Counted from the stretch's first letter, positions 1 through 11,455 are shown. The stretch is DNA of 64,000 nucleotides from Anagrus nilaparvatae (GCA_022575985.1 JAKSXM010000272.1:22068501-22132500); one strand, 5' to 3'. Translations and numbers: made by a program. Notes: a model not told the origin generated them from the sequence alone.

Positions 1-1229
1 AAAAAATAATATAATTCAATTTAAAAGGATTCAAAAATAAAAAAATAAAAATGAATTACTTTTTAATTTAATGAAAACAAAAAATTATTGAAATTTAAAA
101 TTAATAATAAAACAGATTTAATTTATTGCGGGTTTTTTAATCACTTATCACGAGTTTCAGGGTTTTTTATTTATTAAATTAGGGGTTCACCTTTAACTTA
201 CCGAAAGATACTCCCGAAAAGGAATACTTTTACAATTGCACTTTACATAAACCAAGGAAAAAGTATAAAAGTAAAACAATAAGCCTTAAGCCTTACACCC
301 GCATAATCAAATGAAATGTCTTTTAATAAAAATAACTGCTATTTCGATTTCAAAAGATTCGAATCCAGGAAAGTGAACAATCCTTTTTGTGAACAAGAAA
401 TGAACCTCTTTTCGTGTTTAGACCCTAAACATTCCAGGATTGAGGTTGTAAGGACATATGTTCTACCTGATATATCAAGATACGATTAATTCTTGTAAAA
501 TTATTTTTCAAAGTTTGTTATTTTAATAAAAGATTACAAAAATACTTATTGCTAAATTAATACAATCATTAATTTATGAATCACTCGAAAAAATATCTTT
601 GCATAAAAATTTTATTTTCAATTATTAGGTAACAAAGGCTCAAATTGGCTACAATAGCAAAATATATAAAATTGGACAAAACCAGTAAAAATAGAAACAA
701 ATGATTTTATGGCTAGGGAAAACACCGGATGAAAAAACTAGTGATTTCATTGAATTTCATAGGAAAAAATATATAAGTGACTCTTGTAAATATTATTCAA
801 AAAAATCTTTTCTTGAAACCTGTGAAACTGAAAAAAATGGTCCCTTGAAAATATAAACCATAAAAAACAAAAAAAACGGATTTTTCTACTAAAAAGCGTG
901 GTAAAGTGTTAAAATAAATAGCGAATTCGGATTGTACCGGAAAAATTACTATATGCGTCTTTAAATCCAGTTTATATCATTTGAATCTAATAGAAAAATC
1001 CCAAGTCTGTAAATTAAAAAAAAATTAACATTTGATTTGCTCTAAGACCTTGAAAATTTGTATTTTGTGGTTCTAAATAAATGTATTTTAGTAAATTATA
1101 ATTACAAAACAATTTAAAAAACATAAATCCATTATTAAAAATAATTTTAATTTATTTAAAAAATTTCAGAATTTGTTTTTTTTTCAAATATTGAAAAAAT
1201 ATGATTTTGAGCCTTCCAATAAAAAAAAA
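1..1229. other. AT-rich intergenic DNA, no gene recognised
   Basis: This stretch is AT-rich with many short A and T runs. The only open frame with an ordinary amino-acid composition is a 51-codon plus-strand frame at 701-856. It has no recognisable domain, and I do not call it a gene. No RNA gene, promoter or inverted repeat was recognised. Confidence 0.5.
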
Positions 1230-1400
1230 ACTATGGGGCGAGCTAAATTTTTTGTGTTCCTCGCTTTTTCGACACTTTATGGGGTCTAAAATCATGTAAA
1301 AGTTGGGTCAACATGAAGCAAAAATTTATTTCATCCAATCGCTAAATAACTGAAAAAATAGAATAATTTAAAAAAACAAACTATATTTAGCTCTAGTTTT
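1230..1400. repeat. Fragment of dispersed repeat also present at about 22,060-22,210
   Basis: The phrase containing 'catgaa' followed by 'aaaatttatttcatccaat' matches a diverged copy near 22,095-22,130, and similarity continues into the following A-rich stretch. It immediately precedes the larger duplicated block, so it may be the outer edge of that duplication. Its family is unknown. Confidence 0.4.
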
Positions 1401-1987
1401 TTATAATCCATTGCAATTGTTTTTTTTTTTAATTTACAACAGGAGTTAAATTTCTTTTTCCAAGTTAATTAAATAATTTATAGCTATTTTGCTATAACAT
1501 GAAAGTAAAGGAAGGATCAATTTGCAAAAAGGTGTAGTAATAAATAAAAAACCGAATTTTATATTTTTTTAAATTTATAATTAATGGTAAAATTTTTCTC
1601 ATCTTACAGTATTTGAACAGTTACATTATAATTAATAATAATAATAGCCTAATTAAATTCAAATTATTATTTTATATACAAACAAAAAAAAAAAAATGAT
1701 GAGTTACACTCGTCACATCATCACCCTGCCATTTTTTTCATTAAAGGGCATAAATTTTAGAAAGTATTTTAGAGTGATAAAATTTTAGTTTTAATTTTCA
1801 AAAATTATCAATTTTATTTTTTAAATCGCTCCAAAAAAAAACTTTCTAAAAATACCCCTCTTCTTTAAAAAAAAATTTATTTTCGCGCATTTTTTTCTTT
1901 TTTGCCTTCATTCAAAAAAAATGATTCTTAACATAATTAAATTTTCTTCTTCATTACATATTAATATTTTTCAAAAAAATAAAAAAT

Positions 1988-2352
1988 ACCCTGCCAACTA
2001 GCTTGCATTAAGGTTCCTCAAACAATGAGCTTAATACTTGCGATCAATATTCCACAGATATCACCGATTACAAGCATGCAATCTTACACACATTTCTATA
2101 CTAACTCGAGTTTTTTTTATTTATCAAAAATTTTGGAACAAATTTTCAAAAAATTATCAGATTCGAGATATCGAGTAAAAACCATATTTTCAAATATAAG
2201 TACTTTCATGGAACTAAATGAAGTATTACACAAAAAAAAAAAAATATTGCAGTTTTTAAAATTTTTTTGTTTTTTTAATTTTGAGAAAAAAATTTTGAAA
2301 ATATTTGGTATCAGATCCAAAAATTACAATAAACGAAGTTAGCAGGGTATTT
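1988..2352. mobile_element. Repeat family A insertion (short copy)
   Basis: The left edge (1,989-2,035) is the reverse complement of the right edge of the copies ending at about 3,400 and 25,109: a palindromic 'gccaactagcttgc'-like box, then 'ggttcctcaaacaatgag'. The right edge ends in 'gcagggtatttt', the same terminal phrase as the other copies. It interrupts the duplicated block, which is continuous apart from a deletion in the partner copy. The open frame inside is low-complexity and not a gene. The superfamily is unknown. Confidence 0.55.
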
Positions 2353-2639
2353 TATTTAATGCTAATGATATTATGTTTTTTTCTGTTTTGGAGGGAACAT
2401 GAAGGAAGAGATTTTATTTTGTTACTTTTAAAAATTATTTTGAGGTAGAAAAGGTTACTTTTTTATTTTGGCAATGCCCACTTAATTAAAATAAATAAAT
2501 TTTTTGTGTTTTTAAATAAAAATTGTATAAGTTTTTTTTAATTAACTGAGATTTATAATTTAAGTACAAAAAACAATTTTGATAAGGGAATGCTTTTTGG
2601 TTGTTTTGTTTGCCGAAATTTTAATCTAAATTATGGTCA

Positions 2640-3402
2640 AAATTTGATTTTCTATTTTTTGGGATATAAACACGTTTTGGGACCCCAGGAAGCTGAAAAA
2701 CCGGTTTTTAAAAAAAGTCTGTGTGTGTGTGTGTGTGTGTACGTACGTTACATATGTACGTACGTACGTATTTTACAAACATTATGGAATTAAAACCTAA
2801 TTTTTTTTTCAAAAATTTGTTCACCAAAAAAGCTCGGGTACTTTTTTTTTTTTTAATTTGGATGTAATACCTCATTTATTTCCATGAAAGTACTTATATT
2901 TGAAAGTATGGTTTTCACATTATATCTCGAATCGGATACTTAATTTTCTAAAATTTTTTTCCCAAAATTTTCGTCACAAAAAAATACAAAAAGCACCAAA
3001 TATTTTTTTCTTTTTGGAGGTAGTACCTAATTTATTTCTATGAGAGTACTAGTTTTAGAAAGTTCGTTTATAATAACTTTTTGGATCTGATACCAAATTT
3101 TTTCAAAATTTTTTCCTAAAATTTAAAAAAACAAAAAAATTAAAAAAACTGCAATATTTTTTTTTTTTTTTTTTTTGGTGTAATACTTCATTTAGTTCCA
3201 TGAAAGTACTTATATTTGAAAATATGGTTTTTACTCGATATCTCGAATCTATTTTTTTGAAAATTTGTTTTTAAAAAAGTTTTAATATAGAATTGTATGT
3301 ATGATTGCATACTTGTAATCGGTGATATCTGTGGCATATTTAAGTATTAAGCTCATTGTTTGAGGAACCTAAGTGCCAGCTAGTTGGCAGGGTATTTTTT
3401 AA
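2640..3402 (+). mobile_element. Repeat family A insertion (second copy)
   Basis: It starts with the phrase 'gggatataaacacgttttgg' seen in variant form at 13,520 and 22,965. It then has a GT/ACGT microsatellite and repeated modules around 'ccatgaaagtacttatatttg', and ends with 'ctcattgtttgaggaacc' plus a palindromic 'gccagctagttggcagggt' terminus at about 3,395. The body is made of about 150-200-bp diverged internal modules. It is non-coding and probably a non-autonomous DNA element or foldback element. Confidence 0.55.
2718..2771. repeat. Microsatellite (GT)n followed by (ACGT)n
   Basis: About ten GT units run directly into tandem 'acgt' units. The ACGT part is self-complementary. It lies inside a family A element, where other copies carry a similar tract (13,592-13,648; 23,029-23,042). 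Confidence 0.85.
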
Positions 3403-4314
3403 TTGTTTTCTTATAATTAAATTTTTTTCCTTTAATTTTGGTCCAAATAGTAAAGTTAACGCGATTTTTTAAAATTTTGAAAAATTTAAGCCTAAACAAA
3501 TTTTAAACCAAAAAATTTTTGAGCATTATAAACCTTACGATATGGACACTGACTTCATTTTTTAATATTAAAAATAGTACGTTAATTAATTAAATATATT
3601 TAAACAAAAAAAAAATTTTTTTTTTGTATTTTCTTCCATCACGCTCTCTATTACATCGTTGTTAGATTTAAAATTTTCATTTTTTATACTTAACAATTAG
3701 ATTTTTAATATACTTTGTACTAACTTCTGTTTTTTATTTTTAAATATTGTATTATTACCTGAGAAATAATTAATTGATATGGACTAAATATTAAATTTAA
3801 AAAAAAAGTTACAAATTTTAATGGTCCATTTATCAAAATACTGTTGATTAATTAACTTAATTTATTGACTTAAAAGTATACAACCTGTAAGTTACTATAA
3901 ATTGAGGTAGATTTTGTACTCATGCACTTGAAAACAAAAAAAATGGCACATACTATTGTTAAAAAAAATTCTTTTTTTTTTGTTCGATCAATTTGACACA
4001 ATATATCTCTTAAATTTCTAATTAAAAACTACATGATTAACACCTTAATTAAATATATTTTCATTTTGTACTATAAATCAAAAATGATCAAAATTACTTT
4101 TAAATATTTGACCATTTTTTATTAATATTATTATTTTTTTTTGTTGCTATGTTCTATTCATTTTTTTAAAACGTTTTTTTTTGGAATAGCAACATTATTT
4201 CATTTTGACATATTTTCTTGATTCAAAAATATATCAAGTACAGGCTTGCTTTTTTTAGCATTTAAATTATGCTTTTTTTATTATGTTACATGTTATTTAA
4301 AAAATTTTAGAATT

Positions 4315-6957
4315 TTATTGGCTCTTATTATTTATCAAAAAAAAATGAAAATAAATAATAATAATAAAAAATAAAATAAAAATACAAATTACAATTTTTC
4401 TTAACACAATTACATACTTAAATTTACAGTTATTAGGAATAATAAATTTGGATCCATAAATAGAATAAAAAGTCATATTTAAATAATTATTAAAACAAAG
4501 AACTAGATTGGAAACTTGACTGTTTGAAAAATTAGGATTTAAATAATCTAAAAATTCGCTTATCAATTTTAATGCATCTTCTCGATATATCCAGGTAGGA
4601 TTTTTAGATAACTCACTAAGTGGTAAGTTTTTTTTTTTCAATAATTCCATGAAATCCATTGTTATCTTATTACCCTTCAAACTAGACTAAAATAATTAAA
4701 ATAAAATAGGATTATTAAATAAGTCATAATAATTAAATATTTTAATTTATTTACCTGCAAATCCATACCCAATGGCCATTTTTTTTGACATGCAATGCAA
4801 CTGCATATAAAATTATACCGTTTCTGTAAAGTATGTCTTCTTTCTTCAGTAGAACTGTTAATTGTTGGACCATAAGAAAAAAAAAGCTGTAGCAGAAAAA
4901 ATAATAGATTATTTAAAGAATCAATATTTCTTAATTTTCTTTGTTTTAATTTCTATTTCACTCTTTTTTACCTGTTCATTTTTATCAATGGGTCTTAATG
5001 CATAAAATAACATTCTTCCACCTTCTAATTTGATCGCATCAACATTTGGATAACAACTGTGATTAAAAAAGCAGCTGACTGAATTTAAAATAAGACCAAG
5101 AGATCTTGATACTGAAGAGTCATTAATAGAATCTAAAATATCGTCGATACCAGACACTTCAACCTTTATAGCAAATAAAATAAAAATAAGTAATTTCAAA
5201 CATGTACTAATTAAAATTTATAATAAATAAATGAATTATAATTACTTCAAATCCATTTATAGAACACATAGATTGTAATTTATACAATATTTTTTTTATC
5301 TTCTCTTGATCATAATATTCAAGCTTTAATTTATCAAAAATTGGAGTAACTTGTAAAGCTTTTAAAACTACTGAAATAGAACTTTCTATACTTTCTTCAT
5401 TTTCTAATTCATCGTACTTTTCTTTTTCTGACAAATAGTAACAAAATTTAAATGTGTTACATGCAACTAGCATTTCTTTTTTAGAAAACTTTTTATTATC
5501 ATCTAAAACAAAAATGACAATTTTTGAATATTTTCTGCAAATAACAAATATTATATACTAAACTTGAAATTTACCTAGCTTTAAGTTATTAATTAAACCA
5601 TCCATTCCAATTTCTTTCATAGCTTTAATAAATAATCTTAATAAAAATAGCTCATCTGAATAAAGAATATTATGAGAAAAAAGAAATGGATATGTGTAAC
5701 ACTCAAGATCATGATATTTTTTCCAAGCTTCCGATCTACATTCATTTGAGCAATACATTACAAATACACAATTCTTACATGGTATTCCATTCCAAAATCG
5801 TTTCAAGCAATGTGAACAAGCAATATATAACTTTTTTAAATTTGGGTAAGTGCAATATGCTTTCTCAATAAGAACAATGTCACTAGTTTGAATTTTTTTT
5901 TTAGCAATAATATGGTTACCAAATTTTGTATTGTTAGCCAAAGATATTGCATCTGATAAGTATGGTAAAGAATTGGATATATTCTTTGAAAACTTATCTG
6001 ATGTCTGGTTAGTAATTGGCTTTTGACTAATAGCATCTTTTAAATCTTTGAAAAGCTTATCTTTTGCATCTGGTTTGAATAATTTCTTGATATTATTTTT
6101 GAATTAATAAATTTATAGTCTATCTTAGTTATTTTTTAATCACCTTATTAACTTACTATATTAAAGGATTGAATTATAAAGGATTGATTACTAATAACTG
6201 GATATTTATTTTTAAATATGAACAAAAGAGCGTTTATTTTTACGTAATATTACAATGCGTGTTGCCTATGCAAAGTACAAGACGGAAGTCAAAAAATACA
6301 AGAAAAAATATTAACTTATAAATTTAGCCGGTTATTACGGTGGCGCTGGATTGCGCTTGCCTGGTAACACCGTTCCTTACTATTTTATATAGATAAAGTG
6401 GTAAAATACTATAAGGCGGTAAATTTTAAATATAAAATAATAATAATAAAAATTACATGAACTTAAAAAATATCATCAACATATTCGACAGAACCTGGTT
6501 TATCATTAATATTGTCCAGTAAAATTTTAGCTTCATCAAAATTTTTTTGGGCTTCAAATTTTTTATCTAGCAATGTAAAACATGATACTTTTCGACATAA
6601 AATTTTAAACTTAAATAATTTTGATATAACTTCAACTTGAAGAGCATAATTACAATCAATAATTGATTCTTGATACTTTTCTAAATGGAAAAGTAAATAT
6701 GATCGGTTGCCATAACCAAAAGCTAATTCTTCAGATGAACTAGGTGCTAATGCGATACTCTTAGAATACATTGATAGAATTTCTTCATGAATTAATTTTG
6801 AATGAATTTGGCTTTTTAAGAGTTTGTTACCGTCTTCTCTGGTAGTTTTTGATCCTTCAGAACTTTTTATTTTGTAATGAAAATCTTTACGGAATTTTTT
6901 TTCATCAATATAATGATCTAACGATCTGTCTCTTTGTTTGCTCAAAACTAGGAACAT
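4315..6957 (-). CDS. SMYD4: SMYD4-like TPR/MYND/SET protein-lysine methyltransferase, at least six exons
   Basis: Exons on the minus strand, 5' to 3': 6957 to about 6470; about 6087 to 5575; 5502-5246; 5163-4972; 4886-4755; 4686 to 4418 or to the stop at 4315. Introns 2 to 5 have GT/AG borders and consistent phase; the donor of intron 1 is uncertain. Exon 1 encodes TPR helices (around residues 45-150). Exon 2 gives the start of the split SET fold and a MYND zinc finger with C-x2-C, C-x2-C, C-x3-C and H-x3-C pairs. The fourth exon carries the SET core motif NHSCYPN, and the fifth carries 'SYGP' and the post-SET C-x-C-x2-C. This order is that of SMYD4, a S-adenosylmethionine-dependent lysine methyltransferase. 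The protein is shorter than typical SMYD4. The last exon either reads on to an odd hydrophobic tail or is spliced at a GTATGT donor at 4,417, and a duplication breakpoint falls there. The start is the first ATG after an in-frame stop; an upstream exon is possible. Confidence 0.75.
6088..6462. other. First intron of the SMYD4-like gene, with a GC-rich island
   Basis: This stretch separates the TPR exon from the MYND exon and is closed in the gene frame. A short GC-richer patch at about 6,328-6,373 is unlike its surroundings and contains partly complementary arms ('ggttattacggtg' and 'ggtaacaccg'). It may be a small MITE relic; no target duplication could be defined. Confidence 0.35.
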
Positions 6958-7059
6958 TATGTTTTTTTGTTGTTGATAATTTTAATACAAAAATAAAAAT
7001 AGCACTCTCGGAGGATTCAAATCTTTGTTTGAACTGTTTGAAGATGAGTTAGCTGACTG

Positions 7060-7460
7060 AGGGTTAACCTTTATTGTTCATCTATTACTTTGTAACGACA
7101 CATTTGAGTGCTATGTTGTTGATATTTGAAGAAGATATCGTAAAACTTTTCAACTGCTATTATTATTTTTTTTTTTAAATAAAAAATCCCGTAGACTTTA
7201 GTTAGACTTTAAAGTTCACATTAACTCACATTAGTGCGAAAGTGTGCGAATCGAAAAACGATTATTTCTAAAATAGATTTAAGTTGGTACTAAATAGAGT
7301 TGTACTAAAGGGATGGAAGGGGGGCGGAATAATTTTTCGGATTTATATAATTCCTCTGGTTTGAATTATCATATTTATAGACTATCTCTGTTCAAACCAT
7401 TCAAATTTACTATGTCATACATAGTAGAAAAAAGTTTATGTTCGTACCTTCATCCTATAC
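7060..7460. other. Region upstream of the SMYD4-like gene, no gene recognised
   Basis: The 5' flank of the minus-strand SMYD4-like gene is expected to contain its promoter, but I see no convincing TATA or initiator arrangement. The plus-strand frame at 7,313-7,498 runs into a hairpin arm and has no recognisable domain. Confidence 0.35.
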
Positions 7461-7461
7461 A

Positions 7462-7584
7462 CGGTGATTCCGAGCGGGACGTATTGTTTGTTTTTTGACG
7501 GCCAATAGCAGGCACAGATCCAAGCATCGACAAATAACGTTGCCGCTTTGAAAAACAAACAATACGTCCCGCTCGGAATCACCG
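7462..7584. repeat. Perfect 34-bp inverted repeat with 55-bp loop
   Basis: Positions 7,462-7,495 are the exact reverse complement of 7,551-7,584. The arms contain 'gattccgagcgggacgtatt' and are much more GC-rich than the surroundings. The size and perfect arms fit a very short MITE or a hairpin-forming RNA. No target-site duplication could be fixed because the flanks only partly match. Confidence 0.9.
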
Positions 7585-7778
7585 AGTATTAATGTAGGAA
7601 TTCCTATTCGCTCCCTGCGTCGAGGTAGAGGGGAGAATTGAGAATCGATTGATGCGCCCTCGGTGCAGGTTAAACAATTGTTTTTCGGGCATATTTGTTT
7701 ATAATAGCATGCAAATTTTATAAAAAATATTAATTATTTTAATATTAAAAAATTTGTGATAGATTATTGTATTGTAAA

Positions 7779-8654
7779 CGCCAGAGCTATTTACCCCAAA
7801 AAATTTCCCCCACTCCTTTAATATTTCCCCTCATTTGCTACACACATTCAAACTAATGAATATAAACAAACAAACAAAATTATATTTTGGTTATACAAAT
7901 GAATAATAATTTAATAAATATAACCTATGATTCTTAGTTACAATCCAATTTTATGATCATCTAATAATTCATGATCTTTTAAAATAATAAAAATAATTAC
8001 CTAACACAAAAAAAAAAAAAAAAAAAAAAAAAAAATGCGCCATTCAATTTTGCCAATATGATCGCAAATAATCAGCAATATAATTATATATATAGGTTTT
8101 TAAAATTTTGAGATTTACTTTTTTTATTGCAACTGAATTATTGTTTAAGTTATATCTGTTTTTTAAGTAAATAAACGCAGGTCCAAATATCAAGAAAATT
8201 TTAGGAAAAATTATGAGTGAAAATAAATTTTGTGAAATTTAGTTTAAATGCTTCAGAGTTCTTTTGCTTATAGTTAAAAATTTGTTGATTTTTAGATTTA
8301 TTAATTTTTTTTATCAAAAAACCTATTTGTTTATTGTTTAATTAATAAACTTTAGAGTAAATTTTTTATGTTTTCTTTTGCAAATAAAATCAGTTGTTAT
8401 AGACTCTGATAACCTTTAAAATCTTATATTTTTTGGTTATTTATTTTTTATAAATATAAATTTCTTTTTAGAAATATAATCACTAATAACTTATATTTAT
8501 TTATTTGTTTTATTTTATTAAAATTACCATTTTTTGTAAATATTTTTACAATAAATAATATTTCAATTTGTTATTAAAAAGCAAAAGAGGGGAAATTCTT
8601 ATTTACCCCAAAAAAGTAGAGGGGGTAAGATTTTTGGGGTAAATAGACCTGGCC
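7779..8654. mobile_element. Non-autonomous DNA transposon (MITE) with 9-bp target-site duplication
   Basis: The element starts 'cgccagagctatttacccc', and its other end is the imperfect reverse complement 'ggggtaaatagacctggcc' (16 of 19 positions complementary, with similarity continuing inward for about 50 bp). It is flanked on both sides by the exact 9-bp direct repeat 'tattgtaaa' at 7,770-7,778 and 8,655-8,663. No coding sequence lies inside. A 9-bp duplication is typical of Mutator-like (MULE) elements, so it is probably a MULE-mobilised MITE. The poly-A tract at 8,009-8,035 is internal to it. Confidence 0.8.
8009..8035. repeat. Poly-A homopolymer of about 26-27 bases
   Basis: An uninterrupted A run is seen in the sequence, inside the 876-bp MITE. 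Its length is likely variable or affected by sequencing error. Confidence 0.9.
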
Positions 8655-8663
8655 TATTGTAAA

Positions 8664-9100
8664 TTGTAAAAATAAATTTAATAAAAACTCCGGAATAAAA
8701 TTAATTTATTTTCCTAACACAAAGAAGAGAGAAAATCAAAGAAATAAGTGAAATAAAATGGAATAATTGAAAAAAAATGAAATATATGACAAAAAATTAA
8801 TGAAAAAAATATATTTAAATGAACAAAAGTAAAATTTTTAATTTTCCTATCAAATATGAAAAGTTATTATTTTAAATTAATTGTGTACACAACAAAACAC
8901 GTAACCTTATTAACATAAAAAATAGCTTACTATATACAAAAAATTAAATACATATTTTTCTTTAATTGCTTCCACGATCTACTTAATATATTTAATAGGT
9001 TTTTCAATTATTCAATTGTGAAAAAAACTTCTTTAAATTGAATAATTAATGTTTTTCCTGAACTTTCCTATGCTACACGTATAATTATGCTCGAAAAAAT
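8664..9100. other. AT-rich intergenic DNA, nothing recognised
   Basis: The sequence is A-rich, with no open frame of normal composition and no clear repeat structure. Confidence 0.4.
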
Positions 9101-9240
9101 TAAGAACGCCACGTGACCTACTAAACCACGCCTCTCGCAGGGAACGAATATAGGGCCTATAGATTACCAGAGACAGCGCTGTCTCTGGTAAAGACAGACT
9201 CGCACGTGGTTCCGGTTTGGCAGCCATCTTAGCTAGCAAT
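9101..9240. promoter_or_regulatory. GC-rich island with a 26-bp perfect palindrome and two CACGTG boxes
   Basis: The sequence at 9,165-9,190 is a perfect palindrome ('taccagagacagc' and its complement). It is flanked by CACGTG E-boxes at about 9,110 and 9,203, and a minus-strand 'aagatggctgcc' resembles a YY1/Pho-type site. GC content is far above the surroundings. This could be an orphan promoter or bidirectional regulatory island, or the end of an unknown mobile element. No coding exon was recognised on either side. Confidence 0.3.
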
Positions 9241-9506
9241 CAGGAAAACAATATATTAGGCGGAATGTTTAAAAATTAAAATTAAAATCAAATTATTTTA
9301 TTAGTTTCTTTCAATTTATTTATAATTATTTTATTTATGTTGGGATATAATATAATACATGAGTTCACAAGACTAAAACCTCGATTATTTAATTATGAAT
9401 CCAAAGTATATAGGTTATATACATATATAACAAATTTTTGGACAATTACTTGGCAGCAATTTGTGTCTTGTCATTTTTACAACGCAATCATTTTTATGAT
9501 TTATAT

Positions 9507-9618
9507 ATATATAATTAAAACATTTTTTAAAGTAAAGATAAATAAAATATTTTGCAATATTTATTAATATATAATTAAAACATTTTTTAAAGTAAAGATA
9601 AATAAAATATTTTGCAAA
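9507..9618. repeat. Tandem duplication of a 60-bp segment
   Basis: The phrase from 'tatataattaaaacatttt' to 'aaaatattttgcaa' occurs twice in direct orientation, at about 9,508-9,557 and 9,568-9,617. Confidence 0.85.
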
Positions 9619-9947
9619 TTATAATAACATTCGTGTACTTAATAAATCGATTTTTGTAAAAAAAAAATGTAATGGGTAATGAAAATTGGCATATTTGTAC
9701 TTCATTTTTGTAAAAAAATGTTTAAAAAAAAAATATTTATCATATTTTTATATATTTATTAGAAATTATTAGAGATTGATTACTACTCGCACAAAAAGAA
9801 TCATAATTATTTATCATCTGATTTATCATATGATTTACCATATGATTTACCATAAGGTATACATTATTGACCAAAAATAATTTTTGTTACCTCCTAGAGA
9901 CCTTCGGGATGAAAATAGACCCTCCTAGGAAAAGCTGATATCATGGA

Positions 9948-10320
9948 GGTATAATTTTCATTTTTCACCCCAACATATTTTCCGATTTTCCAAGATGGCG
10001 GAACAAAAAACGCGAAAAAAAACCACTTTCTGCATTACCTGGGGGTTTCAGAGGTTGAGAAAAATGATTTTATTAATGAAAATTTTCATTTTTTCATCCC
10101 AACATGTTTTCCGATTTTCCAAGATGGCGAACCAAAAAACGCGAAAAAAAACCACTTTCTGCATTACCTGGGGGTTTTAGAGGTTGAGAAAAATGATTTT
10201 ATGAATGAAATTTTCATTTTTTCACCCCAACATGTTTTACAATTTTCCAAGATGGCCCCCCAAAAAAACGCGAAAAAAACAACTTTCTACCTTACCTGTG
10301 AGTTTTCAAGGTTAAGAAAA
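9948..10320. repeat. Three-copy minisatellite, period about 129 bp
   Basis: The motif 'ccaagatggc' recurs at 9,990, 10,119 and 10,247. Each occurrence is followed by a 'cgcgaaaaaaa-cactttct' phrase and 'ttacctg-gggttt'. The third copy is the most diverged. The short open frame over it is a repeat artefact. Confidence 0.85.
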
Positions 10321-10470
10321 GTATAACGAGGGATTCCTGTAATTTAAAATCATATAATTTTGACAAAGACAGACTGAAAAGATTGCTGAATTAAAAAAGT
10401 ATTTTAAAAAGGTAGACAGGGATGACCTATTAAGGTCACTAACATAATTTGCAAATAAAAAAGAACTTAC

Positions 10471-10785
10471 CACATTATACAATTTCCTTAATCCATCTTG
10501 TTTATCAAAAACATCAAGTATAACTTGGAAGGGAAAAGAGAACCAAAAAAACATTGTTGCATGACATCTTATCCAGAATCATGACTCTTTTCAAGTAACC
10601 AAAGAGTATACGTTGCTAAATCATAAATTATTTGCTTGGGTAGTAAACAAACTTTTTCCATTGCGTCTTTGCAATAAGCTATAAATAATATCAGCATATT
10701 GAAACTACAGTTGCAGCAACACTCGGTCTTGGTACTTGTAATAATCTTTGTAGTACTCCAATTGTATAGAAAACTTTTTATGGCA
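10471..10785 (-). pseudogene. DCAF1: Broken exon of DCAF1 (VprBP/mahjong)
   Basis: Read on the minus strand, the conceptual translation contains VPRPSVAAT, then DAMEKVCLLPKQII, then TLWLLEKSHDSG, then CHATMFF and DKQDGLRKLYNV. This is the order and wording of the conserved alpha-helical region of DCAF1, substrate receptor of the CUL4-DDB1 ubiquitin ligase. The frame is destroyed: in-frame stops occur after VVSIC, a frameshift precedes the DAMEK segment, and a stop plus frameshift splits HDSG from CHATMFF. A GTAAGT donor survives right after the last block (10,470-10,465), so this came from genomic DNA with introns, not a processed mRNA copy. No other DCAF1 exons were seen nearby. Confidence 0.8.
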
Positions 10786-11450
10786 TTAATTAAATATGGG
10801 ACAACATCACATTAGAAAATAAACCAAGAATCAACTTCTGATGATGATGATTATTGATTAATTATAAATATTCAAGTTACATTTTTTAATGATTATGTAT
10901 ATAGCATATTTAAATTCTAAACATCTAATAATAATTTTACTAAATAATAGTTATAAGAGTTAAATATTTTAATTATCGTTTAATTAATTTAATAACTCAT
11001 ATTGCTCAAATAAATAAAATGAATAAATTACTTCAGTCAAAATATACAGGTTTGCTTGTATTTATTTATTTAAGAAGATATTATAGCGCAGGCATGGCCG
11101 ATGCGCATGTGAGTTTTAAGTAAGAGTACATATTACAATATTCATATTACAAAATTATAATAAAATGATAAAAAGTAATTTGATTTGATTTAAGATTTGA
11201 ATAAGTTTAATTTAAATTTTAATAAAGTGAAAATAACATATAGCATATATATAAATTTAAAAATGAACAAAGATAAAAAAAAATATAAAAAGTAAAAAAT
11301 AAAAATAAAGAATTTACTGTTGAAGGACAGATAGTTTTAGTACAAAATAGGGGTTTTTTGAATACTCAATAAGTGTGACATTAAGTGAACCTTAAAAGTA
11401 TCGAGATTAGAATAAGCTTTTAGAGTAAATGGTAGATTCACAACCAACGA
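10786..11450. other. AT-rich intergenic DNA, nothing recognised
   Basis: There is no open frame of ordinary composition and no clear inverted or tandem repeat. A modest GC-richer stretch at about 11,085-11,115 has no recognised identity. Confidence 0.35.
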
Positions 11451-11455
11451 TCATG

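Larger units (their letters stand above)
1400..4430. repeat. Duplicated block, copy 1 (partner at 25,109-27,980)
   Basis: Three long stretches here (about 1,400-1,985, 2,350-2,640 and 3,405-4,430) match 25,109-25,720, 26,455-26,740 and 26,760-27,980 in the same order and orientation, with scattered substitutions and small indels. In this copy the stretches are separated by two insertions of repeat family A (1,988-2,352 and about 2,640-3,400). A 0.7-kb piece present in copy 2 (25,720-26,455) is missing. The similarity stops at about 4,425, inside the last recognised exon of the SMYD4-like gene next to a splice-donor-like site. This is a segmental duplication or a composite repeat; an assembly duplicate is possible but unlikely given the divergence. 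Confidence 0.75.

Noticed and set aside
701..856. 51-codon plus-strand frame with ordinary composition
   Set aside because: It is short, has no recognised domain, and has no splice or promoter context that supports it.
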